NCBI GenBank assembly: GCA_973895155.1 | Contig: OZ316896.1 | Span: forward strand, 14,508,001-14,572,000 | Length of the DNA stretch: 64,000 nt | Source: Marsupella aquatica | Taxonomy: Eukaryota; Marchantiophyta | Direction: 5' to 3' | In this document: positions 23,621 through 34,400 of the stretch, piece by piece | Position numbering within the stretch: the stretch's first letter is position 1 | Layout: every line of letters starts with the position of its first letter | Position numbers and translations under genes: made by a program | Notes under the pieces: model-generated | Database searches by the model: none | What the model was told of the DNA's origin: nothing | What the model saw: the letters and a program-made list of their open reading frames with translations, nothing else

Positions 23621-26600
23621 TTAGCCAGGATTTCTTAGAAGCCGTTCAACAGCCGCATGTACATTTCCACCGGTTGCAGCTAATGCCCGAAGGTTCTCTT
23701 GAGTGTCAAAAAAGCCCATGTCTTGCAGCTGCGCAAGCTGGGCTTCATACAACTGTTCAGGTGGAATGGCATTAACTGCAACCACCACCCACAAGAAACT
23801 TCAATTTTACAGCTATAGAGGACTCATTGACAAAGAGATGATCAGATGTAGAAATAGGGATTCATTATCAGATTAGCATTATGAGTCGTAACGAACTCCT
23901 CTATCAAAGTAAAGATGCAAATTATACTAACAAAACCTACAGAGCAAGTCCACCCTAAGGTCCATGGAATTCGTTTCGTCGGTAATCTCGTCATAAAGAT
24001 GGGCAAGTGATCTCTCAGTTGATAAACTTAGCTCACATTACATATCGAGAAACTTCGCAACGAAAACAAATTTCAAAATGAGAGACACAGGGTTATATAC
24101 CTTCTGGGGTTCCTGTTGGAAGAGTGCTCCCAAGTCCACCAAACATACTCAGTAGAGAGTTTAAATCCATACCAGCTCCAGCAGGCGGAGTGCCTCCAGG
24201 CTGTGTCGGCGTCCTGAGAAGCGGAGATTATTTAGAAGAAATATCCCTGAAATACTCAAGGACGACAAAGCAGCAGATAGAATTTGATTGAGATTAGGGA
24301 AACAAGCTCGTTCTGCTTTAATCTCATTGCATTGATTGCATTGATCACAATCATTCGCTATATATAAGTGGAGGAAAATGAACTTACTGGCCAGCTTGTT
24401 GCCGACCCTGAAGCTGGCCAAGAACAGCCTGTTGAAGTTGCAGCATTTGCTGGATAGCCAAAACCACATCCAAGTCAGCACTACAAATCAAATACTGACA
24501 GACCGACACGCACAGCTCAAAGGCCGCTGTAATCCTGCATTCACAACCTACGTGACCATGACCAAGTTCAAAAAGCAACAACGAGTAGTACCTGTAAACT
24601 CTCTGGACTGCTGATTTGACGTATAAAATCGGGACTTTGCATCATTTCCCTGAACTGTGGGTTACTATTCAACATTGTGCGAAGATGTGGTTGCATATTC
24701 AAGACCTGCAGTCAAAAGTCCAATTACGGTTAGATTAAAGTTGGTATTGCCAGTCGCTGAAGTTGCTATCCACAGGTGTGTAAACGTCATTGTTTGAGCC
24801 CCGCAAATGACATCTTCTCCGATATTCTCTGCAACACTTCAGTTCAGTAACAAATGAGCACCTGATTGATATATTGTGGATTTGATAGGAGACCCTGCAT
24901 CATCTGCATAATTGCTGGATTCTGCAACATTTGCTGCATCATTGCAGGATCTACACCAAAAGGTCCTGCAGTCCCAAAGTCCGGTAATCCAAGACCTGCC
25001 AGCCCTCCTAAACCACCCGAACCTCGAAGACCAGTCAATCCAGCAGCGCCCCCAAGCGGTGGTGTCCCAGCTCCTGTCTGTGCACCCGTGGCAGGAGTAC
25101 CGGTCCCAGTTGCACCTGGTGCCGCAGCCGCTGCTCCACATGAACACAACATTTGCTTTAGAGTTGAAAGAAAAAAAGTCTCTATAACTGTACAAGTCGC
25201 TCAATCAACGACTGACTTGATAAACGGGCCAAACCTGAAGGTCAGTCATCAATATCAACTTACGCGCAGGGTTCCACGGATTCGGAAGCGGTGCAGTATT
25301 TGGTGCAGCTGCAGGTGCCCCAGTGCCAGTGGCAGCAGTGGCTGGATTGGTGGTGTTTGCAAGATTGATGCTTGGAATGTTCCCTTGAGTCTGGCCAAGA
25401 TTCTGACCTCCAAGCAAGCTAGCAAAAGGATTCCCTGCTAAATCGCCAGTTCCCTCTGTCCCCATAGTAGCGGCATTGAGCAACGGTTCTTGCACTGTTT
25501 CATACATCCGTCTCAACATGTTGAAGCCCTCTGGAGAAGCCTCAATGTTACTCATGGCCCGGTCTGTGTTTCTCATCATCTCTCGCATAAGTTCAGGATT
25601 CCTGGCGGCATCAAGTGTCTGACGAAGTGTTCCAGGGTCATTTAAGATATGAGCTAGGTCCGGGTTTCTATCTATGATTTCCCTCATTTGAGGATTGCTC
25701 ATGATAATGCTCCTCATGAGATCGGGGTTATTCATCAAGTTCTGCACGGCTGGCATATTCATCATCTCCCTCATCAAAGTAGGGTTCTGCATTAATTGTT
25801 GCTGAACCTGCTGTATTTCTTGTATACCCATTCCATACCCTCCACCCCCACCACCGAAGTTAGGAAAGTTAAGACCTCCCAGGCCAGCTGGATTTAACGG
25901 AGGATTCCCTTGTGAAAGTCCGCCGCCGAGGTTCGTAGGTGCCTGTGCTGGAGTTGCGTCAGGATTGGGAGCAGTCGTTACGGATGCTGGAGCTCCTCTA
26001 ACCAAATGTACGGTGTGGTCATTCTGTAAACCTGATTTCATTCAAATCACAGCTCAATTCAGCGTCTTGCAACTTCTGCAGTGCAAATTCCAGGCAAAAT
26101 TTCGCAACAAACACTTGGAAGACTGTCCCATCATATTTTTGAAAGTGAACCTTCCTCATACTTTGCACACTATCCTAAAATGGGACAAAAGTACATAAGT
26201 GATCAAACTTATTTTACCAAATCAAGGGTCGGTACAGCTCTAAGAAGAAGCTACTGAATTGGGCTTATCGCAAACATAGGACAAATCCCTCTTTCGCTGT
26301 TAACATTGGCCAGGAACAGAAGAAATGATAAACAAGAAAAAACGGAAGACAGGGTATGAATCACAAAAGCACATTTCATAACGGCTATGCAATTCTGTCC
26401 CCGAGCCTTACAGAGGAGGAAAAAAAAACCCTAAAAAGTCCTTGACGTTGCTTTTACTTCCAAAACGTTTCCAGCCCTCTTGCCAAGCTCTTCTAAAGGC
26501 CCCACATCCCCAGCATCAATATCGAGCACGTCCTCGGGCATTGAAAATATTAGAGCAACTACGGTACAGCTTCTACACGAAGTACTCGGACCCAAAGAAC

Positions 26601-27499
26601 AGCTTTCTGCGTGGTGACACAACTTGAACCCTCATTTCCGACAAGTTGTAACCCTACAGACTCACGTGCATAACTAAACAATATGCTCTATGGTCCGTCG
26701 GCACTGCTGCTCTTGAACAATTCGCTGAATAAGTCCTATGGAAAGTCGGTACGAGAGCAGGTACAGGCGACGAATCCCTCGACCCAGCTACGACAGTGTA
26801 TTCAAGAAGAAATAACAATCACGCTGAGAGCTTCCGCTTACGAAGACAGGTCACCAACCTCCCGTAAAATTTATGCCGGACAGGCCCAACTTCCCCAAAC
26901 GCTCTAGACTTTTACTTTCATCATTTTGAACGACTGATAATTGGCCAGCCTGCAGAGCTGTCGAGGCCAATAGCGAGGCAGACAGAGTCAACCAGGACGA
27001 CTCCGGAATTTTCCTGAATCTTCACGATCTCCGCTGCGACCGGATGTCTACATCCGGGCGTTACCAGGACACAGTGGACGAAATACAAAGTAGCCATCTC
27101 TCGGCACATCCACACACAGGGAACCCGACAACGAGATCTCTGACAGAATACCAAATATGGAATATCTGTTCAAGCACGACAGGAAACAGATTGAACAAAC
27201 CAAAAAGCGCAAGATATGGACGACCCACCATAACTCTCGAGAGAATTATCATCCTTAAGAACGCGGCCCTTATAAATCAAACGCTGCTGATCGGCTGGAA
27301 TCTCCGACCGTTCCACCAGCAAAGCTTTGAGTGCCCTCACAGACACAGTCAAATCCACCTGCACTGAGAACTTGTTACCGTTCGAGCAACGCACATGGAC
27401 TGTGGCTCCTCCCTCTCCTCCTACGCTTCCCTCCGCACCTCCTCCTGCTGCTGCTCCTGCTGCTCCCGGTGCGCTAACCCCATCCGGCTCTCCTCCCAT
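23621..27499 (-). CDS. DSK2: Ubiquilin / DSK2 ubiquitin-receptor shuttle, seven exons
   Basis: Cytosolic and nuclear shuttle that binds ubiquitin chains through a C-terminal UBA domain and the proteasome through an N-terminal ubiquitin-like domain, and so delivers clients for degradation or autophagy. Exons (minus): 27499-27229, 26031-25264, 25130-24862, 24705-24592, 24494-24388, 24213-24101, 23775-23621, together 1797 bases (598 residues) with consistent phases. Order of parts: Gly/Ala-rich lead (1-31), ubiquitin-like domain (about 33-106), Gly/Pro/Asn linker, STI1 region rich in NP-x-LMR motifs (about 165-265), Ala/Pro/Gly linker, second STI1 region ([15 protein letters not shown] to FIRQIS), Gln-rich helix, UBA ([14 protein letters not shown] to [11 protein letters not shown]). 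The start is the first in-frame ATG; the longer open frame to 27643 has no ATG. Two ambiguities remain: the exon-3 acceptor could sit 3 bases upstream, and only the acceptor at 24494 keeps frame for exon 5. Confidence 0.93.
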
Positions 27500-27658
27500 C
27501 TTTCCCTTCCTCCCTTCCAAACCCTTCCTCCTCGCGCCTCCGTCCCTCCTTCTCTGTCTCTCCTCCTCCTTTTCTCCTTCTTCAGCCCCTCCTATGAACT
27601 TCTGCACATAATCCAGTACTCCTGCCCCACTCTTTGCTTGCACACATGACCTAGATCT

Positions 27659-27688
27659 CCCCCTCCCCTCCCCTCCCCTCCCCTCCCC
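27659..27688 (-). promoter_or_regulatory. G-quadruplex-type GGGGA repeat in the ubiquilin 5' region
   Basis: On the ubiquilin sense (minus) strand this reads as at least five consecutive GGGGA units, an ideal G3+N1-7 quadruplex motif. It lies about 160 bases upstream of the ubiquilin ATG. Whether it is in the promoter or the transcribed leader cannot be decided from sequence. It could also be a plain simple repeat. Confidence 0.5.
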
Positions 27689-27875
27689 AACCAGGTCACG
27701 TCACCCTCCGCCGACAATCACCCACAATCAAATCCTCCTGCTCCCCCCACGCGCTCTGCCTATCTTCGCGGGACGGACGATCCCTTCCTCCTCCTTTCCC
27801 TTCCCTGTTTGCCTCCTTTCCTCGCGTACCAAGCTTTCATCAATCGGGACCTTTTCTTTCTTCCTTCCTTCTCCC

Positions 27876-27878
<3 letters not shown>

Positions 27879-27910
<32 letters not shown>
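27879..27910. repeat. (CT)n microsatellite
   Basis: About 16 uninterrupted CT dinucleotides. On the ubiquilin sense strand this is a (GA)n tract, about 400 bases upstream of the ATG. GA repeats are common in plant core promoters. Confidence 0.95.
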
Positions 27911-27913
<3 letters not shown>

Positions 27914-27981
27914 TGGTGGCTTTCTCTACCATCACCACCTCCAGTAGCAGAGCATCGACACCCACCCCAATCCCAGCGAAG

Positions 27982-28160
27982 CAAAGGAAAGGAATGGAAG
28001 AACAGGAATAGGAAGGCGAGCCAAAGGAAAGGAATGGAAGAACAGGAATAGGAAGGCGAGCCAAAGGAAAGGAAAGGAAAGGAAAGGAAAGGAAAGCAGA
28101 GGACAGAAGCAGAGCAAAGCTGCACAAGGCAAGGCAACGCAAGGCAACGCAAGGCAACGC
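27982..28160. repeat. Purine-rich compound minisatellite
   Basis: Two identical 40-bp units starting CAAAGGAAAGGAATGGAAGA (27982-28021, 28022-28061) run into a (GGAAA)n tract (28062-28096). About 30 bases later come at least three AAGGCAACGC 10-mers (about 28128-28160). All purine-rich tracts are on the plus strand. Confidence 0.9.
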
Positions 28161-28791
28161 AAAGCTCCCACCCCTCGTCCTCCAGACAAAGACAGACCGG
28201 ACTCGAGGGGTGACAAAAGCGCCAGCCACACCAAAACGTGGACGGGAAAAACCGCAACACCGCACTACTCCTGCACACGCCCGTGATATCTATCACTCAC
28301 CACCAGTAACGCACACTACAGTCGCCGAGTACATCAAATTAATTATTAATCAACACCACCGAGCGACACCTCCCAAGTAGTAATAATAATAAGTCCGAAA
28401 GCCACAGAGTAGAAAGCAAGGGGCAGGCAGGCCGACCGTGGGGGAGATGGACAGACAACGACAAAGCTCTTAATTATTCATGTTGCCTCTGCTTTTCCTG
28501 CACCTACGGTGGATGATGATCCAGAGACGCAGGGAAAACGGGAACGGCAATTTGGACCGCTGATTACGAGAGCGCCCCTGTTCCTTAGTAGGAAGTTGGT
28601 GGCAGGATGGGTTTCATTTCCCGGACTATACGGAAATAATAATAAATGACCCATCCTCCTCTCGTTATACTCTGTACAGGGAGTGGTGCTCTCGCTGGGT
28701 CTGTCCCTCTGGGACCGTTTGTGACTGTGTGTTCTTGCAGTATGACGATTCTCGTCTCGTCTTTTCGTTCGTTCGCTTCCCCTTCTTTCTT

Positions 28792-28827
<36 letters not shown>

Positions 28828-30365
28828 TCACTTTACATGTAATTTCCCGGTAAAAGTTGGAAGATACCAGGGCTCGCTTTTTCGTCCCTGTTTTTGTCCC
28901 TTGTCAGAGCTGCCGTTTCGGTTGTCTCCACTTGCCCGAGTGGGAATGTGGAGCTCAGCGTAATCTTAATTTTATTTTTATGTCACAAACAGAATTGAGC
29001 AACAAAATAGTACAGTAGGTTGCCCCCCCCCCAACAAAAAAAAATTTACTACCAAGTCACCGCCTTTCCTTTCCTTCACCTGCCCAATTTTTTTTTGGTG
29101 TTTCTAGCAGGTAAGCACTCTGAAGACAATCCTATAGGGAGTCTCAAACCTGAAGGGCAGTGAAAATATCCCTGGCCCTAAAGTATGAGTTTCTGACTTC
29201 TGTCACAAGTCATAAACCAAGCATATGCGAGTCAGCCACTTCACTGCAGGGAAAACCTGTGATTGTGAAGGGAGCCAAAATTGAGAAGGTTGAGATGCCC
29301 TATTGGCTTTCCCCACGATAAGTGAACCCATCGCTTGGGACTTTGGGAGGGATCAATGGTCCCCAACCCAGGGTCTGACTTTCGGGAGCAAGGAGGAGGA
29401 TGAGGCGTTAGGAAATCTTTTTAAATCTCCCAGTGAGGCAGATGGTACCTTGCATCAGAGAGGAGATGCTGACAATATTCCTTGTTTGAGAATCCTATAT
29501 TTATTCTTGACCATTTGATCTCCCTAGATTTTAAGGGGACTGGTCAGATTATGGCTATTGAACCCTGTGCTGTGGTGGGAAACTGGCCAATGAGACCCAG
29601 GAAAAGTGGCAATTTTAGCCAAGAATCATCCTTTGTCCCAGGGTACTTTTTAAGGGCTAAAGTTGGCCAAATTCCATCTCCACTTGAATCACTCACAGCT
29701 TTGGCAGACAATGGTGACTGGCTAGCTGGTTGTTGGACACTATAATAGGGACTTTAAGCACCTCATAAATCAAGCTTATGGAACAAGTTAAACTTGACTA
29801 CGAGTCCCTCTCCAACTCAATCAGGGATGGTAGCTAGAAGCATTAAACAACTGGTTTGGCTCATCTTATATTGCAGGTGTAGAAAGTGGCATATTTCATC
29901 TCATTGAACTCCTTCTAGGCTGTACAAGTTGGAGGCTCCCATTTCTGGTAAAGAATGCTACCCTCAAAGTGCTGCCCAGTTTTTAATGTGAACTTGTACG
30001 ATGAATTCTTTTTATGAGTTGCTTAAAGTCCTTAGTGGTAGCAGGTCTCCTTCATATTCCATGAGGAGGGTGGTGAGTGGGGTGGGAGCCGGAGCCAGTG
30101 GTGACCCTAGCTGCTTTTTAGTCAGCAATTCTGGCAAGCCAAGGCAAGAATGAAGTCTCCTTTCGGCGACCTGATGGCTTATTCTTCAACTTTCCTGTCT
30201 TGAGATGGCATTGGAGAACATAAAGCCACAACTAATAAATTTGTGACAGGATTAGGCCGGGCATCCCAAACCTGCTGTTTCCCAAAAAAGTGTCAGCCCT
30301 TGTGGGAAATTTTAGTCCATGGTACCCTGACCATAACCCAAGATTTGCGCAAAGTTTACCCACTG
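28161..30365. other. Gene-free stretch
   Basis: No gene seen. A second (CT)n tract is at 28797-28822. Short open frames have no family motifs. Confidence 0.45.
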
Positions 30366-30546
30366 GGTTTTGGGTTGGAGATAGGCCACAACACCGCCCC
30401 CCACCCCCCAAGGTTAATTCAATATGTCAAAATTGTGAATTAGGTTCTCTGAAGGGCCCTGATGATTGAATCAGACATACCAATTTTTCATGCAGACTCC
30501 GGTACAATGACCACCCAAGCTATTGGTGGTAGCATTTTTGGGGAAC
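30366..30546 (+). repeat. Diverged direct repeat, left copy
   Basis: Pairs with 31073-31256. Shared blocks in the same order include a TTGGAGAYAG block with CCACAACACC, then AGGTTAATTCAATAT, TGAATCAGAC, then TGACCRCCCAAGCT and ATTTTTGGGGAAC. They could be the ends of one old element or two copies of an unknown repeat. The 530 bases between them hold no recognisable coding sequence. Confidence 0.7.
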
Positions 30547-31072
30547 CACATGTGACCACAGTCACGACCAGCATATGACTAACTGAGTCATTAAGATTAG
30601 CAAGAGGAGTAATAGGATTAGTCAGATAATGAACCTATTAGTAATAGTTCTACGTATTGACTCCGAGAGTGACTTTTCAGTCGTAGATAATGAGCTTAAA
30701 CATCCCTGGCTAGTCTTTGGTAATTGAATGCTAGAGTGATAAAAATGAGCAAACACAGGACTGAAGGGGAATAGACATCAGACATCACATAGCAAATGCC
30801 ACATCTTAAGGCTGAATCAGTCACAATCCCAGAAGTGTGCATACATCTTAGACCAGAGATTCAAAGCTAGTAAACTAGCTATGATTAATTTTTGGAAATA
30901 TATAGTCACATTTAGAAATCTGAACTCTCTGAGACCTTTGAGCTCTGAGTAGCTAAAACCTACCTTCTTCCAACAATTGCAATCCCTTGTGCACGAGGTG
31001 ATCCTCTGTTAAAATTTCCGTTTGTCATACCCTAACCTAAACCCATCGTTGGGGGACAATTAACCTACAGGG

Positions 31073-31256
31073 TTTTTGGCTTGGAGACAGCCCACAACAC
31101 CTGCCCCCAGGTTAATTCAATATCATCAAAATTTTGAATCAGGTCCTTTCTCTGGAGGGTGACAATGATTTTTGAATCAGACGTATCCAAGTTTTCGTGC
31201 AGACACTGATACACTGACCGCCCAAGCTGGTGGCAGTACTATTTTTGGGGAACGGC
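31073..31256 (+). repeat. Diverged direct repeat, right copy
   Basis: Partner of 30366-30546, about 710 bases downstream in the same orientation, roughly three-quarters identical by eye. See that entry for the shared blocks. Confidence 0.7.
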
Positions 31257-31321
31257 AAGTTTTTGACCCGTGACCAGGCTCACTCCATTCTGGTTACAAA
31301 ACACAGAGCAACTGGTTTGAG

Positions 31322-31465
31322 ACACCCTAATTTTGGAGATGAACATTCTTCTTTACACCTTTACAGCCTACACCCTAATTTTGGAGATAAACATTCTTCT
31401 TTACACCTTTACCGCCTACACCCTAATTTTGGAGATAAGCATTCTTCTTTACACCTTTACAGCCC
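31322..31465. repeat. Three tandem 48-bp units
   Basis: The units start at 31322, 31370 and 31418 with ACACCCTAATTTTGGAGATR and continue AACATTCTTCTTTACACCTT then TACAGCCT. They differ at only a few positions. The period is divisible by three, so the frame 31230-31604 encodes a 16-residue peptide repeat (HPNFGDKHSSLHLYSL-like). That frame starts with GTG and has no other support as a gene. Confidence 0.9.
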
Positions 31466-34400
31466 GTCTGAGGCTCGGCCCAACCTGTTGCTTCTGCAGC
31501 TTGCTCAACTCATCCAGACCTGCCCTGCCCTACCTTCCAGCCTGGCCATTTCCTCAGCCTCCCAACTAGTACAGCTGCTACAAAACGACTCCACACTTTG
31601 GTAAGCCTTTGGCAGAGGGAGCTGAGATCTAGTCCATCTTACTCTTTGCCTTTTTTACTTGATATTGATGGGGCTTCAGGTCAATTCAGCGTATTGAGGG
31701 TCAGATGCCTAGGTATATGCCAGTAATTACAAGTGAGTAGCATGTAATAGTAATCAGGTTGGAGAAGACAAAAAATGGCACCCAGCACATTAAAATGACT
31801 TCCCAAAAACATGGACCTGGAAAATATGCTGGCCACTTTGGGAAATGCCAAGAAAATTAAATTCCAGACGCAGGACTAAAGCCTGGACATATCGATGTGA
31901 CACTAAATGCTTGTGGAAATAACATCTTCTCCTTCACTTAAGGTCAAATTTGCCACCCCTACATTATCTAGGATAATACATTTATCCTTAAATATAAGGA
32001 GATGTGACACTCAGGAATTAATCTAGGAGATTTACAATCAGAACATGCCCAGCTTCTTCTCCTTCACACAAGGTGACGTTGCCACCCTGCTTCGAAACAA
32101 AACCTACAATATTTAGCTCACAAGTTTGCTGGTGAAGTTCCCGAAAATTCCATCTCTGTGACATACCTTAGATTATTGTTATACTCTAGGCGTGCGCTTT
32201 ATGAAGATGGTGGCAACGTTTTATATTCCACTCGCAAAGTGACAAAATACATCGAATGTATAGCTGTAATTCCGAGAGTGTTTGGTCCTTTTCTATATGG
32301 GGCCCATTCGCCATTTTAGTCGGTGGGTTATTATTCTTTTGCTCTAGTTTCTTGTTGCACGCTACCAGATCTGAAATTCTTTGTCATCGCTAGAAAGCCT
32401 ATTTTAGAGACTTATTCCCTATCCTGGTTGAACAGCCACTGGCCCGGCAATAGATTAATCTATTTTTCAAGTTCCTGTTCCCCAAAAATAATTGAAACAT
32501 TCAAGCCAGTGACCAAACCTACTTGGGCACAATTGACTGTACAAAAAGGTTTCAACTATGTTCCGGGCCATTTTTTACAATAGTATTGCCAATAGGGTTG
32601 CTCCAACTTTACATCATCTCCCCCAAATGATAATAAAAAACTTTTAAGACTATCTTATCTAGATAAATGAGAAAACAAATAATATTTAAGGTACTTAAAA
32701 AGGTGAAGATTCCTCCCAAAAAGGTGTTTGTCTTGAAGTGTTTCCCGCTTAAAAGGATTTTCATCTTGAGAAGAATGTTTTTTTGCCACATTCGCTAGGA
32801 ATGATGAGGACCTCGGTCCGCTTGGGTTAGTTTTAGTCTCTCTTTCTTGGTTTTTTGGGGTTGGTTCAAAACATTCATTTGGTTTTATTTTCATCTTGAG
32901 AAGAATAATGAATCGTTCTTTTTAGAGTTTGAATAATTTTTTAGTACCCCTTTAAATCAAGAATAAATTTATTTTGGGTGACTTAGTACTAGTGCATGCC
33001 TCAATGTTTATTCCTTTACAAAGTGTGTTCTCCTCACCTCTTATTCCTTTACAAAGTGTTGGCCCCATTTTTATCTCCACATGCCATTTTTCTAGTATAC
33101 AAGTGAGTGTTAGCCACTAAACTTTTGTGAATCCCTTCAAAAAGAAGGGTGGGCTAATTTTTTATAAATCTTAGGTTAGTGACACTTAAGTTACTCAAAA
33201 CCATTAACTCAGGAAACAGAACTCTGAACTCTAGGTAAGGGTAGAGGGGGTGAAAGGTTTGTTTCTCATAACTCTTGGATTCCATCACACTCAGATTCCA
33301 TCACACTCTTGGGAATACAGAGCTTAGGGTTTAGGTATCTAGTTCCAAAGCTTGAAAATAGTATGAATGAAGAATTAATCGATATAACTTGAATATAAAG
33401 ATAAAATGACATTTCTATCAAAGGATGGATATGATTGAAAAATAAATTTAGACCAAAAGGAGGGTCTCAACCAAGAAAATTAAAAACATTAAGACGGGTT
33501 AAAATAATTCCGAATCCCAAAGTACAAAGGATATACCTTGTCTAGAATAAATCAAAACAAAAATACATCTCAAAATCTCAATAAGACAAAGTGGCCTGAG
33601 TAAGCTCCCGAACAAGGTTACTACAGTACATATATTCTGGACCAAACCTACGTGTTCACAAATAGGCTGGTCACAATAGGCTGAACAATTATACTGTCTA
33701 AAATATGTTCCTGGGCATTTTTAATAATAATTGCCAACGACATATTCTGCGCCATGTGCGGGCCCCTATCACCTCAATTTATCTTTGTTCCATTATCAGA
33801 TTGCGCCTATGGAGTCACAATAGCTGGAAAGTATGTACAATATGATTTGAAATACTTTCTAGGCCATTTTTCAAAATATGGTTGCAGACAAGGCACAATA
33901 GGCCCCATCGTTTCAACTGGACTTTGTTCAGCCAATTATCAGGTTGGCATGAAAATAATGCTCCCCTGAACCAATCCAACATTCATGGACCTTTGCACCT
34001 TTTCTAGCAGCAAAGCTTGACCTTCTATATGACTGTTCCTTGATTTACGATCTAATCAGCTCTGCAAGGGCTGGTTAGATCTTGCAACCCAAGGCATATG
34101 GATTGCAACAGAACCTCTTTTCTGTTCATAGAGTACATATTACCCGGTATTTTACACTGATGACATGGCAAGAAAAAGGTAGTCATCTTTTGATTTTTGT
34201 TGGTCTCTCAATTCTCAATGAAATTGGATTGTAATAGGCGCCCTGGAAAGTCAGATCTTTCCAATTCATAACTTTCTAATGAACCCAAAATAATTCAGCT
34301 TAGATTGGATACCAATGGAGATACTGTCAATCAAATTTAGCTTCTCAACACTTTGGAAGTGCAAGTGTGGACACCAAGTGATGGACTAATTTTTAGAATT

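Noticed and set aside
24839-25441. Plus-strand frames antisense to ubiquilin
   Set aside because: They are shadows of the Gly/Pro/Ala-rich ubiquilin exons.
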